A DNA stretch of 64,000 bases from assembly GCF_001975825.1 (NCBI RefSeq), contig NZ_MTKN01000003.1, forward strand, positions 186,001 through 250,000, given 5' to 3'. Source of the DNA: [Flexibacter] sp. ATCC 35208. GTDB taxonomy: Bacteria > Bacteroidota > Bacteroidia > Chitinophagales > Chitinophagaceae. Each line of letters begins with the position of its first letter. Position 1 is the stretch's first letter. A program made the position numbers and the translations under genes. This document shows positions 1-8,998 of the stretch, piece after piece. The notes under the pieces are model-generated. The model had not been told where the DNA came from and did not search any database. It was given only the letters and a program-made list of their open reading frames with translations.

Positions 1-426
1 AAACCTATTCTGGGAGATTGCTCCAATGAGCGGGTACATGTACTGTATTTAAATTTTGCGAATACGGTGATCAAGGATTGTTGTGTGAGCATTGGAGGTA
101 TTTCTTCTGCACCTGCCGATGTGAGAGTGATTCTGAGAGAGGCACTGGAACTGGGAGCTACCTCTATTATTCTTTGCCATAACCATCCTTCAGGCAATCT
201 GAGTCCCAGTCAGGCCGATATTCTTTTTACACGAAAGGTCGTACAGGCTGCCAGCATTTTGGATATAATGGTGCTGGATCATATCATCGTATCACAGGCA
301 GGGTACTACAGCCTGAATGAAGAAGGCCTGATGGATGAAGAAAAAAAGCAACCAGTAAGGAGCAGGCTAATCAGAGAAAACAACTCTCCATTGGGCTTCT
401 CCGGAATGAGGATTGCCATGGTATAA
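1..426 (+). CDS. radC: RadC-family protein with JAB/MPN metalloprotease-like domain, 5' end outside window
   Basis: The visible 141 residues read in frame from the first base and end at a stop codon, so the gene is cut by the window edge. They contain the RadC/JAMM signature CHNHPSGNLSPSQAD: His60, His62, Ser70 and Asp73 of the visible part form the HxH...SxxD zinc site, and the Glu in SNERVHVLYLN is the usual upstream acid. RadC proteins were once linked to DNA repair, but that role is disputed and their substrate is unknown. The N-terminal helix-hairpin-helix part expected in full-length RadC would lie upstream. The C-terminal tail after YYSLNEEGL runs about 25 residues beyond the usual end of the domain. 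Confidence 0.92.
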   Translation, partial: KPILGDCSNERVHVLYLNFANTVIKDCCVSIGGISSAPADVRVILREALELGATSIILCHNHPSGNLSPSQADILFTRKVVQAASILDIMVLDHIIVSQAGYYSLNEEGLMDEEKKQPVRSRLIRENNSPLGFSGMRIAMV

Positions 427-454
427 TTGCAACATTCACATATATAATATAACA

Positions 455-487
455 TTTGGATATAACACCGTCTTTTCCTTACATTCG
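455..487 (+). promoter_or_regulatory. Bacteroidota-type promoter for the Gfo/Idh/MocA gene
   Basis: TTTG, a 21-base spacer, then TACATTCG, which differs from the Bacteroidota -7 consensus TAnnTTTG at one base. The box ends 26 bases before the start codon. Inferred from sequence pattern only. Confidence 0.45.
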
Positions 488-513
488 CAATTATTTTATT
501 TTCAAAGAATAAT

Positions 514-1491
514 ATGCTCAAAATAGGAATCTTTGGTGTGGGGCACCTGGGTAAGATCCATCTTTCTCAATGGGCCACCATAAAAGACGTAGAAGTAGTC
601 GGCTTTTTTGATCCAAGTGATAGCAATGCCGCCAGTGTAGCACAGCAATACCAGATTCCGAGATTCTCGACCGCGGAAGAACTGATACAGGCTTCTGATG
701 CCATCGATATCATCGCTCCTACCACCCAGCACTTCAAGTTATGTGAAAGCGCTATCCGCAACGGAAAACACATTTTCGTGGAAAAACCGATGACTAATAC
801 CATGGAAGAAGCTAAAACACTGGTAAAACTGGTGGAAGAAGCTAATATCAAATTCCAGGTAGGTCATGTGGAACGTTTCAACCCGGCTTTCCTTGCACTG
901 AAAGGACATGCACTCAACCCCATGTTCATCGAAGTACATCGCCTGGCTGAATTTAATCCACGTGGTACCGACGTAAGCGTAATTTTGGACCTGATGATCC
1001 ATGATATCGACATAGTGCTCAGTATCGTAAAGTCTACCGTGAACCGTATCTCTGCCAGTGGCGTCGCTGTGATGAGCGATACACCTGATATAGCCAACGT
1101 TCGCATTGAATTCCATAACGGCTGTGTAGCCAACCTGACATCCAGCCGTATCTCTCTGAAAAAGATGCGCAAAATGCGCCTCTTCCAGAAAGATGCTTAC
1201 ATCGGCATCGACTTCCTGGACAAGAAGACTGAAATCATCAAGCTGAAAACACCAGAAGATGAAGGATTATTCACATTGGATATAGATACCAACAGCGGTA
1301 AAAAAACCATCGCTATCGATAATCCTGAAATCAAACAGGTGAACGCGATCAGAATGGAGCTGGAACTGTTCAGAGATGCTATCCTCCTGAATAAACCTGT
1401 ACCGGTGAATGCAATTGATGGTCTGCAGGCTATGGAAGTAGCACATCAGATCCTTGCTAAAATCAATAAGGGATTATCTTCAGAAGCTTAA
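514..1491 (+). CDS. Gfo/Idh/MocA-family NAD(P)-dependent oxidoreductase
   Basis: A 325-residue protein with the two-domain layout of this family. The N-terminal Rossmann fold shows GVGHLG at residues 8-13, followed by the family motif EKPMTNT at 90-96, whose Lys is the usual active-site residue, and VGHVERFNP at 116-124. The C-terminal half is the alpha/beta oxidoreductase domain. Substrates in this family are mostly sugars and sugar nucleotides. Candidate roles are a UDP-sugar 3-dehydrogenase of the GnnA or WbpB type, but the sequence alone does not decide. It converges on ispD, the stop codons overlapping by four bases, so no terminator separates them. A promoter-like element precedes it. 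The family call is firm and the substrate is unknown. Confidence 0.88.
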   Translation: MLKIGIFGVGHLGKIHLSQWATIKDVEVVGFFDPSDSNAASVAQQYQIPRFSTAEELIQASDAIDIIAPTTQHFKLCESAIRNGKHIFVEKPMTNTMEEAKTLVKLVEEANIKFQVGHVERFNPAFLALKGHALNPMFIEVHRLAEFNPRGTDVSVILDLMIHDIDIVLSIVKSTVNRISASGVAVMSDTPDIANVRIEFHNGCVANLTSSRISLKKMRKMRLFQKDAYIGIDFLDKKTEIIKLKTPEDEGLFTLDIDTNSGKKTIAIDNPEIKQVNAIRMELELFRDAILLNKPVPVNAIDGLQAMEVAHQILAKINKGLSSEA

Positions 1492-2159
1492 TTTCTTGTA
1501 CCTAATAAGGCCTCCGCGATCGTCAGATCCAGCGGACGGGTGATCTTTATATTCGCTTCGTCGCCGGGTACTAACTGTACCTGGCGGCCCTGGCGCTCTA
1601 CTACCGTTGCTTCATCTGTGAATAACGGATCAAAAGGTTGCTCAAATGCGGGTAGTATCCACTCCGAGAGGAATGTCTGCGGGGTCTGTATAATCTTATA
1701 TTGCTCCCTGTCTACCGCCCTGTTACCATCCCCTACCAACTCGCGGATACTATCTTTCATTTCAATCACAGGAATGGCACTCCCCTGCGCTACTACTCCT
1801 TCATAACAACGGTGAATTAATGCGCTGCTAACCAGCGGCCTTACACCATCGTGTACAAAAATCACTGCCGGTTCCTGCACCATCTTCAACCCGTTGAGTA
1901 CAGAATTGAAACGGGTTTCTCCACCTTTCACCAACATCACCTGCTTAAAATCGCCTATCCATTCGGCCACATAACTGAAATGGGCCTCCGGCAATACCAA
2001 TACGATTTCCATATCAGCATATGCCTGCACAAAAGCATTGACGGTATGCCATAATACCGGCTTTCCGGCCAGTTCCAAAAACTGTTTCGGAACGGCACTC
2101 CCCATGCGGGTACCGGAACCTCCGGCTACAATGATGGCTACTTTCTTTCGTTGTTCCAC
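1488..2159 (-). CDS. ispD: 2-C-methyl-D-erythritol 4-phosphate cytidylyltransferase
   Basis: Cytosolic enzyme that transfers CMP from CTP to methylerythritol 4-phosphate in the non-mevalonate isoprenoid pathway. The 223-residue length is normal for IspD. The nucleotide-binding loop AGGSGTRMGS lies at residues 12-21 with PKQF at 24-27, GGETRFNSV near 79-87 and HDGVRP at 103-108, the characteristic IspD set. The CDP-ribitol enzyme TarI is a close relative, but there is no teichoic-acid context here and IspD is the simpler reading. It lies 77 bases downstream of queA on the same strand and could be cotranscribed with it. Confidence 0.93.
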   Translation of the reverse strand: MEQRKKVAIIVAGGSGTRMGSAVPKQFLELAGKPVLWHTVNAFVQAYADMEIVLVLPEAHFSYVAEWIGDFKQVMLVKGGETRFNSVLNGLKMVQEPAVIFVHDGVRPLVSSALIHRCYEGVVAQGSAIPVIEMKDSIRELVGDGNRAVDREQYKIIQTPQTFLSEWILPAFEQPFDPLFTDEATVVERQGRQVQLVPGDEANIKITRPLDLTIAEALLGTRN

Positions 2160-2236
2160 GAGCTGAAATTAAATTGCGAATGATTCTGCCTAAGCAGCAC
2201 CATTCGCAATAAATAATTGAGAATCTGTTTCGTTTA

Positions 2237-3286
2237 TTAGAGGATCAGCATAGCATCGCCATAGCTGAAGAAACGGTATTTCTCCTTGATAGCCTGTTGG
2301 TAAGCTTCCATCACCAGGTCATAACCTGCAAACGCACACACCATGATCAGCAGACTTGTCTTAGGCAGGTGGAAGTTAGTTACCAAAGCATTAGGGATAG
2401 CGAAATCATAAGGAGGATGAATGAATGTGTTAGTCCATCCTTCTGCTGCTTTCAGCATGTTCTGCGCAGTCACGGAAGATTCTACAGCCCTTACAGTTGT
2501 AGTACCGATCGCACATACTTTACGATTTTCTTCTTTCGCCTTGTTCACAATCTTCACAGCGTATTCATCAATGTTGAAATACTCTGCATCCATCTTGTGC
2601 TTGCTCAGATCTTCTACTTCGATAGGACGGAAAGTACCTAAACCAGTGTGAAGAGTTACCTCTGCAAACTTAATACCTTTGATCTCAAGACGCTTGATCA
2701 GCTCACGGCTGAAGTGCAAACCAGCAGTTGGCGCAGCTACTGCACCTTCGTACTTGGCATACACAGTCTGATAACGCTCCTTGTCCTCATCTTCAGGTTT
2801 ACGCTTGATGTACTTAGGCAGTGGCGTTTCACCCAGGGTGTCCAGCACTTGCTTAAACTCTTCATCATTACCTTCGAACAGGAAACGGATTGTACGGCCA
2901 CGGGAAGTAGTGTTGTCAATTACTTCCGCTACCAGCGACTCATCATCTCCAAAATACAACTTGTTACCAACCCTGATCTTACGGGCAGGATCCACAATCA
3001 CATCCCACAAACGATTCTGCTTGTTCAGTTCGCGCAACAGGAATACTTCAATCTTGGCACCTGTTTTCTCTTTACGGCCATAAAGACGGGCAGGGAACAC
3101 TTTCGTGTTGTTTACCATCATTACATCCTTGTCATTGAAATAATTCAGGATATCCTTGAATACCTTGTGCTCGATTTTGCCGGTGGCACGATTTACCACC
3201 ATCAAACGTGCTTCATCTCTTGTCTTGGAAGGGTGCTGTGCGATCAGATTTAAAGGAAGATCAAACCTAAACTGTGATAGTTTCAT
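2237..3286 (-). CDS. queA: S-adenosylmethionine:tRNA ribosyltransferase-isomerase
   Basis: Transfers and isomerises the ribosyl group of S-adenosylmethionine onto 7-aminomethyl-7-deazaguanine in tRNA, the penultimate step of queuosine synthesis. The 349-residue protein starts [20 protein letters not shown], the typical QueA N-terminus. It carries the conserved blocks [38 protein letters not shown] and the C-terminal [19 protein letters not shown]. The start is supported by a well-spaced promoter 28 bases upstream. ispD follows on the same strand. No other queuosine genes are in the window. Confidence 0.96.
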   Translation of the reverse strand: MKLSQFRFDLPLNLIAQHPSKTRDEARLMVVNRATGKIEHKVFKDILNYFNDKDVMMVNNTKVFPARLYGRKEKTGAKIEVFLLRELNKQNRLWDVIVDPARKIRVGNKLYFGDDESLVAEVIDNTTSRGRTIRFLFEGNDEEFKQVLDTLGETPLPKYIKRKPEDEDKERYQTVYAKYEGAVAAPTAGLHFSRELIKRLEIKGIKFAEVTLHTGLGTFRPIEVEDLSKHKMDAEYFNIDEYAVKIVNKAKEENRKVCAIGTTTVRAVESSVTAQNMLKAAEGWTNTFIHPPYDFAIPNALVTNFHLPKTSLLIMVCAFAGYDLVMEAYQQAIKEKYRFFSYGDAMLIL

Positions 3287-3314
3287 ATTACGGTATGAAT
3301 AAATTTAAAGGTTG

Positions 3315-3345
3315 CAAAGGTATTGATAATATACCATCTATCAAA
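3315..3345 (-). promoter_or_regulatory. Bacteroidota-type promoter for queA
   Basis: On the minus strand, TTTG is followed by exactly 19 bases and TACCTTTG, a full match to the Bacteroidota consensus TTTG-N19-TAnnTTTG. The -7 box ends 28 bases before the queA ATG. Confidence 0.7.
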
Positions 3346-3377
3346 AAATGATTATTTGCTATTTATAAAACAATTAA

Positions 3378-5141
3378 TTACGCATAAATGTTTTTAGGAA
3401 TAGAACTAATGAGCTGCTTTGTATATGCACTCTGTGGATGTTCATAGACCTGATCGGCCAAGCCGGCTTCCTCTATCCTCCCCTTGTTCATGACAATCAT
3501 TCTGTCACTGATAAAACGCACTACCGATAGATCGTGCGATATGAATATATACGTAAATCCAAACTCTTCCCGTAAGCGCATCAGCAGATTCAATACCTGC
3601 GCCTGTATACTTACGTCCAGGGCGGCAACCGACTCATCGCAAATGATAAATGAAGGTTGTAACGCCAACGCACGGGCGATGACTATCCGCTGCCGCTGCC
3701 CACCCGAAAACTCATGTGGATAACGGTAATAATGCTCCGGCAACAGATTTACTTTATCCAGCAATTCCTGTACCTTTTCTTTACGCTGACGATCATTAGC
3801 ATATAATCCGTGTACCTGCAACGGTTCCAGAATGGCCTGACCTACGGTCAGACGTGGATTCAGGGACGAGTAAGGATCCTGAAATATGATTTGCAGCTCT
3901 TTTCGGAGGTCCCGCATCTCTGAAGCCGGCAACTGGCAAAGGTCTTTCCCTTTATATAATATGCTTCCGCCAGTGGGAGGCGTGAGTCGTAGCAAGGTAC
4001 GACCAAGGGTCGTCTTTCCACATCCTGACTCCCCTACCAACCCCATTGTTTCACCTTCTTTGACTGTAAAACTCACCCCATTCACGGCTTTGGTCCAGCT
4101 CAGGACCTTTCCGAATATATTGCGGGAGGCAGGAAACCAGGTATGCAGGTCCTTTACCTCCAACAATGGAGGTTGCTGTGCAATGTACTGTTCTCTGAGA
4201 ATTATCTTTTCAGCAGGAATTTCGAGGCTTTGTACCAGCGATTGTACGGCCTGGCCTTTTTCCTGAATCTGACCGGCAGTGTCCACTTCCATAAAGTCGT
4301 GGGTCACCGGCAGTCTGTATAATCTTTTATCCAGTGGAGGGCGGCAGGCCAGCAGGCCCTTGGTATAAGGATGTTGTGGATGTGTGAATATCTCCTGTAC
4401 ACTGCCCTGCTCTACAATCTGCCCTTTGTACATCACCGCGACCCTGTCAGCGATTTCTGCAATCACACCCAGGTCATGGGTGATAAACACCACGCTCATA
4501 CCTGTTTGCTGTTGCAGTTCCTTTAACAGGGCGAGAATAGTCTTTTGTACGGTAACGTCCAGGGCTGTAGTCGGTTCATCAGCTATCAGCAGGCGGGGTT
4601 GACAGCTGATGGCCATGGCAATCATGACTCGTTGTTTTTGACCGCCGGACAACTGATGTGGATAACGGTGCAGGATCTTCTCCGGATCTGGTAGGCGCAC
4701 CTGCCTGAATAAAGCTAATGTCTGCTCCCTCGCCTCACTGGCAGAGACTTTCTTATGCAGACGGAGCACTTCCATAACCTGTGCACCACAGGTATGTAAC
4801 GGGTTCAGTGCCGTCATCGGCTCCTGAAAGATCATTGCGATTTCATTGCCTCTCCATTTGCGCATCTCACTTTCGGAGAGATCGGGAAGATTAACAGGGG
4901 GCTTTTCCGGGTCAACCTGGTACAATAAACTACCAGCTGAAATAAGTCCAGGGGACTGAATGAGCCGCATCAGGGCCAGCGACGTCACAGACTTTCCGGA
5001 GCCGGATTCTCCGACTATTCCCATAATCTCCCCTTTTCTGACATCCAGAGAAATATCCTTCACCGCCTGATGGCCGGCGAAGGAAACGGTTAGATTCCGG
5101 ATGGAAAGTAATGTTTGTTGCGTTGTGGCAGATGTGAGCAT
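3378..5141 (-). CDS. ABC transporter ATP-binding protein with two fused peptide-type ATPase domains (DppD-DppF-like)
   Basis: A 587-residue protein with two complete ABC ATPase modules of the oligopeptide/dipeptide/nickel family. The first has Walker A GESGSGKS at residues 44-51, signature LSGGQKQR and Walker [13 protein letters not shown]. The second has [16 protein letters not shown] and [12 protein letters not shown]. Each module ends with the peptide-importer C-terminal extension ([11 protein letters not shown] and [11 protein letters not shown]). It resembles YejF/GsiA. No permease or binding-protein gene is adjacent, so it must work with membrane partners encoded elsewhere. It lies 59 bases downstream of the AMP nucleosidase gene on the same strand. 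Substrate unknown. Confidence 0.93.
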   Translation of the reverse strand: MLTSATTQQTLLSIRNLTVSFAGHQAVKDISLDVRKGEIMGIVGESGSGKSVTSLALMRLIQSPGLISAGSLLYQVDPEKPPVNLPDLSESEMRKWRGNEIAMIFQEPMTALNPLHTCGAQVMEVLRLHKKVSASEAREQTLALFRQVRLPDPEKILHRYPHQLSGGQKQRVMIAMAISCQPRLLIADEPTTALDVTVQKTILALLKELQQQTGMSVVFITHDLGVIAEIADRVAVMYKGQIVEQGSVQEIFTHPQHPYTKGLLACRPPLDKRLYRLPVTHDFMEVDTAGQIQEKGQAVQSLVQSLEIPAEKIILREQYIAQQPPLLEVKDLHTWFPASRNIFGKVLSWTKAVNGVSFTVKEGETMGLVGESGCGKTTLGRTLLRLTPPTGGSILYKGKDLCQLPASEMRDLRKELQIIFQDPYSSLNPRLTVGQAILEPLQVHGLYANDRQRKEKVQELLDKVNLLPEHYYRYPHEFSGGQRQRIVIARALALQPSFIICDESVAALDVSIQAQVLNLLMRLREEFGFTYIFISHDLSVVRFISDRMIVMNKGRIEEAGLADQVYEHPQSAYTKQLISSIPKNIYA

Positions 5142-5200
5142 GAGTCCTTTATACTGCTCATATTACGAAATAATACGCAAAATTCTTACTGCTTACGAAC

Positions 5201-5971
5201 TTAGAATCGTAGATGCTTCACTGTCTGGTGACTATTGATCAGCGCTTTCAGCGAGTCAATACCGATCTTGAGGTGATTGTTCACATAATCAGAAGTCACT
5301 TTCTTATCAGATTCTTCTGTCTTCACTCCTTCCGGAACCATAGGTTGGTCAGAAACCAGTAATAATGCACCGGTAGGGATCTTATTGTAGAAACCTACTG
5401 AAAAGATGGTGGCTGTTTCCATATCCACGGCCATTGCCCTGATCTTTTCCAGGTAGCGTTTGAATTCCACATCATGTTCCCATACACGGCGGTTGGTGCT
5501 GTAGCAGGTACCTGTCCAGTAGTCGCAGCCATATTCACGGATGGTGGTGGAAATTGCCTTTTGAAGGGCAAATGAGGGCAGTGCAGGAACTTCGGGCGGG
5601 AAGTAGTCATTGGAGGTACCTTCACCTCTGATAGCTGCAATAGGCAGGATCAGGTCTCCAACATTATTCTTTTTCTTCAGACCACCGCATTTGCCAAGGA
5701 ATAATACTGCATTGGGTGAAATAGCTGTCAGCAGGTCCATGATGGTAGCGGCACCAGGGCTTCCCATACCAAAATTGATGATGGTAATGTCATTTGCAGT
5801 GGCACATTGCATTGCTTTGCCATTGCCAACGATCTTGACATTGTTCCATTCTGCAAATAAATTAAGGTAATTACTAAAGTTGGTGAGGAGGATGTGGGAG
5901 CCAAAGTTCGCCAGCTTTTCTCCGGTGTAGCGGGGAAGCCAATTAGCTACTATTTCGTCTTTTGTCTTCAT
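5201..5971 (-). CDS. amn: AMP nucleosidase (purine/uridine phosphorylase fold)
   Basis: Predicted to hydrolyse AMP to adenine and ribose 5-phosphate. From the chosen ATG the protein is 256 residues, starting MKTKDEIVANWLPRYTG, which fits the short Bacteroidota AMP nucleosidase family. The open frame continues 100 codons upstream, but that part overlaps the divergent nuclease-fold gene and has no relation to the family. The phosphorylase-fold motifs are INFGMGSPGAATIMDLL, FLGKCGG, MAVDMETATIFSVGF and VSDQP. A promoter-like TAAATTTG lies 14 bases upstream. A related nucleoside phosphorylase is possible, but the family match favours AMP nucleosidase. Confidence 0.88.
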   Translation of the reverse strand: MKTKDEIVANWLPRYTGEKLANFGSHILLTNFSNYLNLFAEWNNVKIVGNGKAMQCATANDITIINFGMGSPGAATIMDLLTAISPNAVLFLGKCGGLKKKNNVGDLILPIAAIRGEGTSNDYFPPEVPALPSFALQKAISTTIREYGCDYWTGTCYSTNRRVWEHDVEFKRYLEKIRAMAVDMETATIFSVGFYNKIPTGALLLVSDQPMVPEGVKTEESDKKVTSDYVNNHLKIGIDSLKALINSHQTVKHLRF

Positions 5972-5985
5972 AGCCTTTTGACATG

Positions 5986-5993
5986 CAAATTTA
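5986..5993 (-). promoter_or_regulatory. -7 promoter element for the AMP nucleosidase gene
   Basis: TAAATTTG on the minus strand, an exact TAnnTTTG match, 14 bases before the chosen ATG. It supports the shorter start. No clear TTTG was seen at -33. Confidence 0.45.
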
Positions 5994-6013
5994 CAAAAAA
6001 TTCCTGAGAAGAC

Positions 6014-6021
6014 TACCTTTG
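6014..6021 (+). promoter_or_regulatory. -7 promoter element for the HsdR-N-domain gene
   Basis: TACCTTTG, an exact TAnnTTTG match, ends only four bases before the ATG. If it is used, the mRNA would have almost no leader. Confidence 0.4.
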
Positions 6022-6025
6022 CCCG

Positions 6026-6469
6026 ATGATTACCATCGAATTTCCCCCTCCTGACTTCAAAATCATCACTGAAAACGCTAAAGACCTGATCTTCGACCGT
6101 TTCCGGAAAAAATACGTTGTCCTCACCCCTGAAGAATGGGTACGTCAAAACTTTCTGAATTATCTCGTCGCTACCCTTAAATACCCGGCATCCCTGATAG
6201 GCATTGAAAAAGAGATCTACCTGGGAGAGATGAAAAAGCGCTATGACATCGTAGTTTTCAACAAAAATCACCAGCCCTGGATGATCGTGGAGTGCAAGGA
6301 GATGGGGATTCCCCTCAGCCAGACTACTTTAGAGCAGATCGTTCGCTATCATATGGTATTGCCCGCTGCCTATCTGGTGATCACCAACGGCATCAATACC
6401 TGGTGCTGCGAACATAATGTGCAGGCCGGCGGCTGGGATTTCATTGAAATGCTACCCTCGCACCAATAA
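6026..6469 (+). CDS. Stand-alone type I restriction HsdR N-terminal-like domain protein (PD-(D/E)xK nuclease fold)
   Basis: A 147-residue protein that appears to be only the N-terminal nuclease domain of type I restriction subunit R (HSDR_N-like). The active-site pattern is visible: Glu65 in IEKEIYL, Asp77 in RYDIVVF and Glu96/Lys98 in MIVECKE, the D-x(n)-ExK arrangement. There is no helicase part, no HsdM or HsdS gene nearby and no frameshift, so this is a short complete protein rather than a broken HsdR. Such solo proteins are widespread in Bacteroidota and have no established function; DNA binding or cleavage is an inference. It is divergent from the AMP nucleosidase gene, with promoters in a 54-base gap. 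Confidence 0.82.
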   Translation: MITIEFPPPDFKIITENAKDLIFDRFRKKYVVLTPEEWVRQNFLNYLVATLKYPASLIGIEKEIYLGEMKKRYDIVVFNKNHQPWMIVECKEMGIPLSQTTLEQIVRYHMVLPAAYLVITNGINTWCCEHNVQAGGWDFIEMLPSHQ

Positions 6470-6525
6470 AAACATTCATGAAAGAGGGAATTCACCAACG
6501 GGGGATGAAAAACATTTTCAGAAAA

Positions 6526-6553
6526 AAGGACGTACCATTGCTGATACGTCCTT
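6526..6553 (-). terminator. Intrinsic terminator of the glutamate dehydrogenase transcript
   Basis: A 9-bp perfect stem (AAGGACGTA with TACGTCCTT) with a 10-base loop. Read on the minus strand it is followed by a run of T, 23 bases past the gdh stop codon. Confidence 0.75.
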
Positions 6554-6575
6554 GTGTAAATATGCTGTATTCCAA

Positions 6576-7994
6576 TCAAGGGAAAATACCCAGTTGTTCG
6601 TAAGCTGCGCCTACTTTATCAATTGCACAGATATAAGCGGCAGTACGCATATCGTGTACATCAGGATGGTTCACCATGATCTCACGCACTTCGTGCAAAG
6701 CAGCATGCATAGTTTCTTCCAGACCGGAATATACCAGATCCACTTCGTCCGCACCGTGTGCAATGAATTTTCTTTCTCTTTCTGACACGCTCTTACCTGT
6801 CATTTCTTCAATCACGCCAAGAATGTGAATATTCATATTCTCATCAAAACGTTTGCCCAGACGACCATAACGTACATGGCTAAGGTTCTTGAGCCACTCA
6901 AAGTAAGATACGGTCACCCCACCTGCATTCAGGAACATATCCGGCACTACAATCACGCCTTTCTTATTCAGGATATCATCTGCTTCTGGTGTAATAGGAC
7001 CATTTGCAGCTTCACCGATAATACGGGCTTTAATATTAGCAGCATTGCCTTTGTGTATCACATTTTCCAGTGCGGCTGGGATCAGGATATCACAATCCAG
7101 TTCCAGTCCGTCTGTATTTTTCGCCAGAGTTTGTGCCCCCGGGAAGTTGATGATTGAACCAGTTTCGTTCCTGTGTTTCAATACCTTGTCAGGATCCAGG
7201 CCTTTCTCATTGTAGATCGCACCATCATATTCGATCAGACCTACGATGACAGAGCCTGCTTCATGGAAGTATTTAGCGGCATGGTAACCTACGTTACCCA
7301 TACCCTGTACGATCACCCTTTTGCCAATGAGACCTGGCTCCAGACCGACCTTTTTCATATCTTCCCTGATATTACATAGTTCCTGCAAACCATAGAATAC
7401 ACCCAGACCCGTAGCTTCTTTACGACCTCTTACACCGCCCTGTGATACGGGTTTACCCGTTACGCAGCCATAACCATCTATTTCTCCCGGACGAAGACTC
7501 ATATAAGTATCCAGGATCCAGCTCATTTCCCTTTCACCGGTGCCATAATCAGGAGCAGGTACATCGATACCAGGGCCGATAAAGTTTTTCTTTACCAGTT
7601 CAGCAGTGTAACGACGGGTAATGTTTTCCAGCTGGAATGGGGAATAATTGCGGGGATTGATTTTGATACCACCTTTTGCACCACCGAAGGGTACGTTTAC
7701 AATGGCACATTTGTAAGTCATCAGGGAGGCAAGGGCCATTACCTCATCCTGGTTCACTTCTTCACTGAAGCGGATACCACCTTTACAAGGAAGTTTGTGG
7801 TGTGAGTGCTGTACACGATAGGCTTCGATCACTTCAATCGTATCACCTACGCGTACGGGGAATTTCATACGGTAAACGGCATTACAAGCTTTAATCTGCT
7901 CGAGAATGCCCTTCTCCCATTTCGTGAAACCTGCGGCTTTGTCAAAGCTTTTTTCAACGTTCTGAAAAAAGCTTATGTGCTGTTCTTGCGCCAT
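6576..7994 (-). CDS. gdhA: Glu/Leu/Phe/Val dehydrogenase (glutamate dehydrogenase)
   Basis: Interconverts glutamate and 2-oxoglutarate plus ammonium with NAD(P). The 472-residue length is typical. The catalytic region carries [27 protein letters not shown] and the glycine-rich substrate loop. The coenzyme-binding Rossmann motif is [13 protein letters not shown], and [18 protein letters not shown] near the C-terminus is characteristic. It follows the cytochrome c maturation gene ccmD by 42 bases on the same strand and may be read from that operon. A terminator follows. NAD or NADP preference is not decidable by eye. An amino-acid dehydrogenase of another specificity is possible but less likely. 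Confidence 0.93.
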   Translation of the reverse strand: MAQEQHISFFQNVEKSFDKAAGFTKWEKGILEQIKACNAVYRMKFPVRVGDTIEVIEAYRVQHSHHKLPCKGGIRFSEEVNQDEVMALASLMTYKCAIVNVPFGGAKGGIKINPRNYSPFQLENITRRYTAELVKKNFIGPGIDVPAPDYGTGEREMSWILDTYMSLRPGEIDGYGCVTGKPVSQGGVRGRKEATGLGVFYGLQELCNIREDMKKVGLEPGLIGKRVIVQGMGNVGYHAAKYFHEAGSVIVGLIEYDGAIYNEKGLDPDKVLKHRNETGSIINFPGAQTLAKNTDGLELDCDILIPAALENVIHKGNAANIKARIIGEAANGPITPEADDILNKKGVIVVPDMFLNAGGVTVSYFEWLKNLSHVRYGRLGKRFDENMNIHILGVIEEMTGKSVSERERKFIAHGADEVDLVYSGLEETMHAALHEVREIMVNHPDVHDMRTAAYICAIDKVGAAYEQLGIFP

Positions 7995-8039
7995 AAAAAA
8001 CTGTTTTGGTATAAATATGTAGTTGGACTTAATAAAGTC

Positions 8040-8297
8040 TTAGAGGGTATCAGCACGTTCCCTACGCTCCAGCTTACTGATCTTCCTATCCAGGCGAACT
8101 AAAAAAATCACAATTCCAATAAAGATGATCAGCAGGACTCCTACTACCACATATATCTTGCCATTGCTACGAAAAAATTCATTTACCGGTCCAGTCTCCG
8201 TATTCTGTTGTTGTGATGCCGGCTCTTGTCCAAAGGTCAGCAGGGATACTAATAACAACAAACAGGTACAACAGAAAGAAATCGCTTTGTTAATCAT
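8040..8297 (-). CDS. ccmD: CcmD-like small membrane protein
   Basis: An 85-residue protein with a signal-like N-terminus ending near LLTFGQEP and a single membrane helix (YVVVGVLLIIFIGIVIFLV), followed by a charged coiled segment RLDRKISKLERRE. This is the layout of Bacteroidota CcmD-family proteins, which support heme export by CcmC in cytochrome c maturation. Its start overlaps the ccmC stop by four bases (ATGA), indicating translational coupling. The identification rests mostly on position and topology because CcmD proteins have little conserved sequence. Confidence 0.75.
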   Translation of the reverse strand: MINKAISFCCTCLLLLVSLLTFGQEPASQQQNTETGPVNEFFRSNGKIYVVVGVLLIIFIGIVIFLVRLDRKISKLERRERADTL

Positions 8298-8956
8298 TTA
8301 AAAATATTTTTTAACTCTAATTTTTTGTAGCGCACCACGAGGGTATAGATCCAGACACTCAGCAGTACCCAGCCAATGAATGCGGGATAGAGCACCGTCT
8401 TCATACTGCCATCAGTATCTTTTGAGGCAAACGTAGGAGAGCCGGCGGCACCTGGGTGAAGAGATTCCACCATGCGTGGGATGATATATGTTAAGGGAAT
8501 CAACAAAGCAAATGCGAAAATGTTAAACACGGCAGAGATACGTGCACGCTTATCGATGTCCGGAATAGACATGCGCAGTACCAGGTAAGCCATATATATG
8601 AGCAGAGCAACAGCGGTAAGCTGTTGTTTGGCGTCATTCGTGATTGTTCCGCCCCAGGTATACGTTGCCCACAGCGTACCGGTACAAAAACCCAGTATGC
8701 CAAAGAATACGCCTACACTACCGGCTGCGCCAGCCAGGGCATCTTTCTTCAAATCGTATTTTGTGAGATAGAGCAGGGAATTTGCTACCGAAATGCTAAA
8801 CATGGTATACATACACATCCACATCGGTACGTGGAAAAATAGTCCCCGGGATGATTGCTGATTCGTACCTATAAGGGGTATATTAATTGTAAACCCTGCA
8901 ATTATAGTGTAGATGAGAAGTATTACCGCTAAAGCTTTCCACCAGTGCTTTGCCAT
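8294..8956 (-). CDS. ccmC: Cytochrome c assembly protein CcmC (heme-handling membrane protein)
   Basis: A 220-residue protein with about six membrane helices, member of the CcmC/CcsA heme-handling family that presents heme for attachment to c-type cytochromes. The two flanking heme-ligand histidines appear as His42 (FFHVP) and His167 (ESLHPG). The tryptophan-rich segment between them reads WGGTITND at 101-108, so the usual second and third Trp are missing. It sits between ccmB and ccmD. The neighbouring genes ccmA, ccmE and ccmF of a full system are not in the window. Confidence 0.9.
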   Translation of the reverse strand: MAKHWWKALAVILLIYTIIAGFTINIPLIGTNQQSSRGLFFHVPMWMCMYTMFSISVANSLLYLTKYDLKKDALAGAAGSVGVFFGILGFCTGTLWATYTWGGTITNDAKQQLTAVALLIYMAYLVLRMSIPDIDKRARISAVFNIFAFALLIPLTYIIPRMVESLHPGAAGSPTFASKDTDGSMKTVLYPAFIGWVLLSVWIYTLVVRYKKLELKNIFK

Positions 8957-8998
8957 TGTTTTTAACGACTAAATGAGTGGCAAACCTACAACAAAATT

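Noticed and set aside
5972..6271. N-terminal extension of the AMP nucleosidase frame
   Set aside because: It overlaps the divergent HsdR-N gene and has no family match, while the ATG at MKTKDEI has a promoter box upstream.
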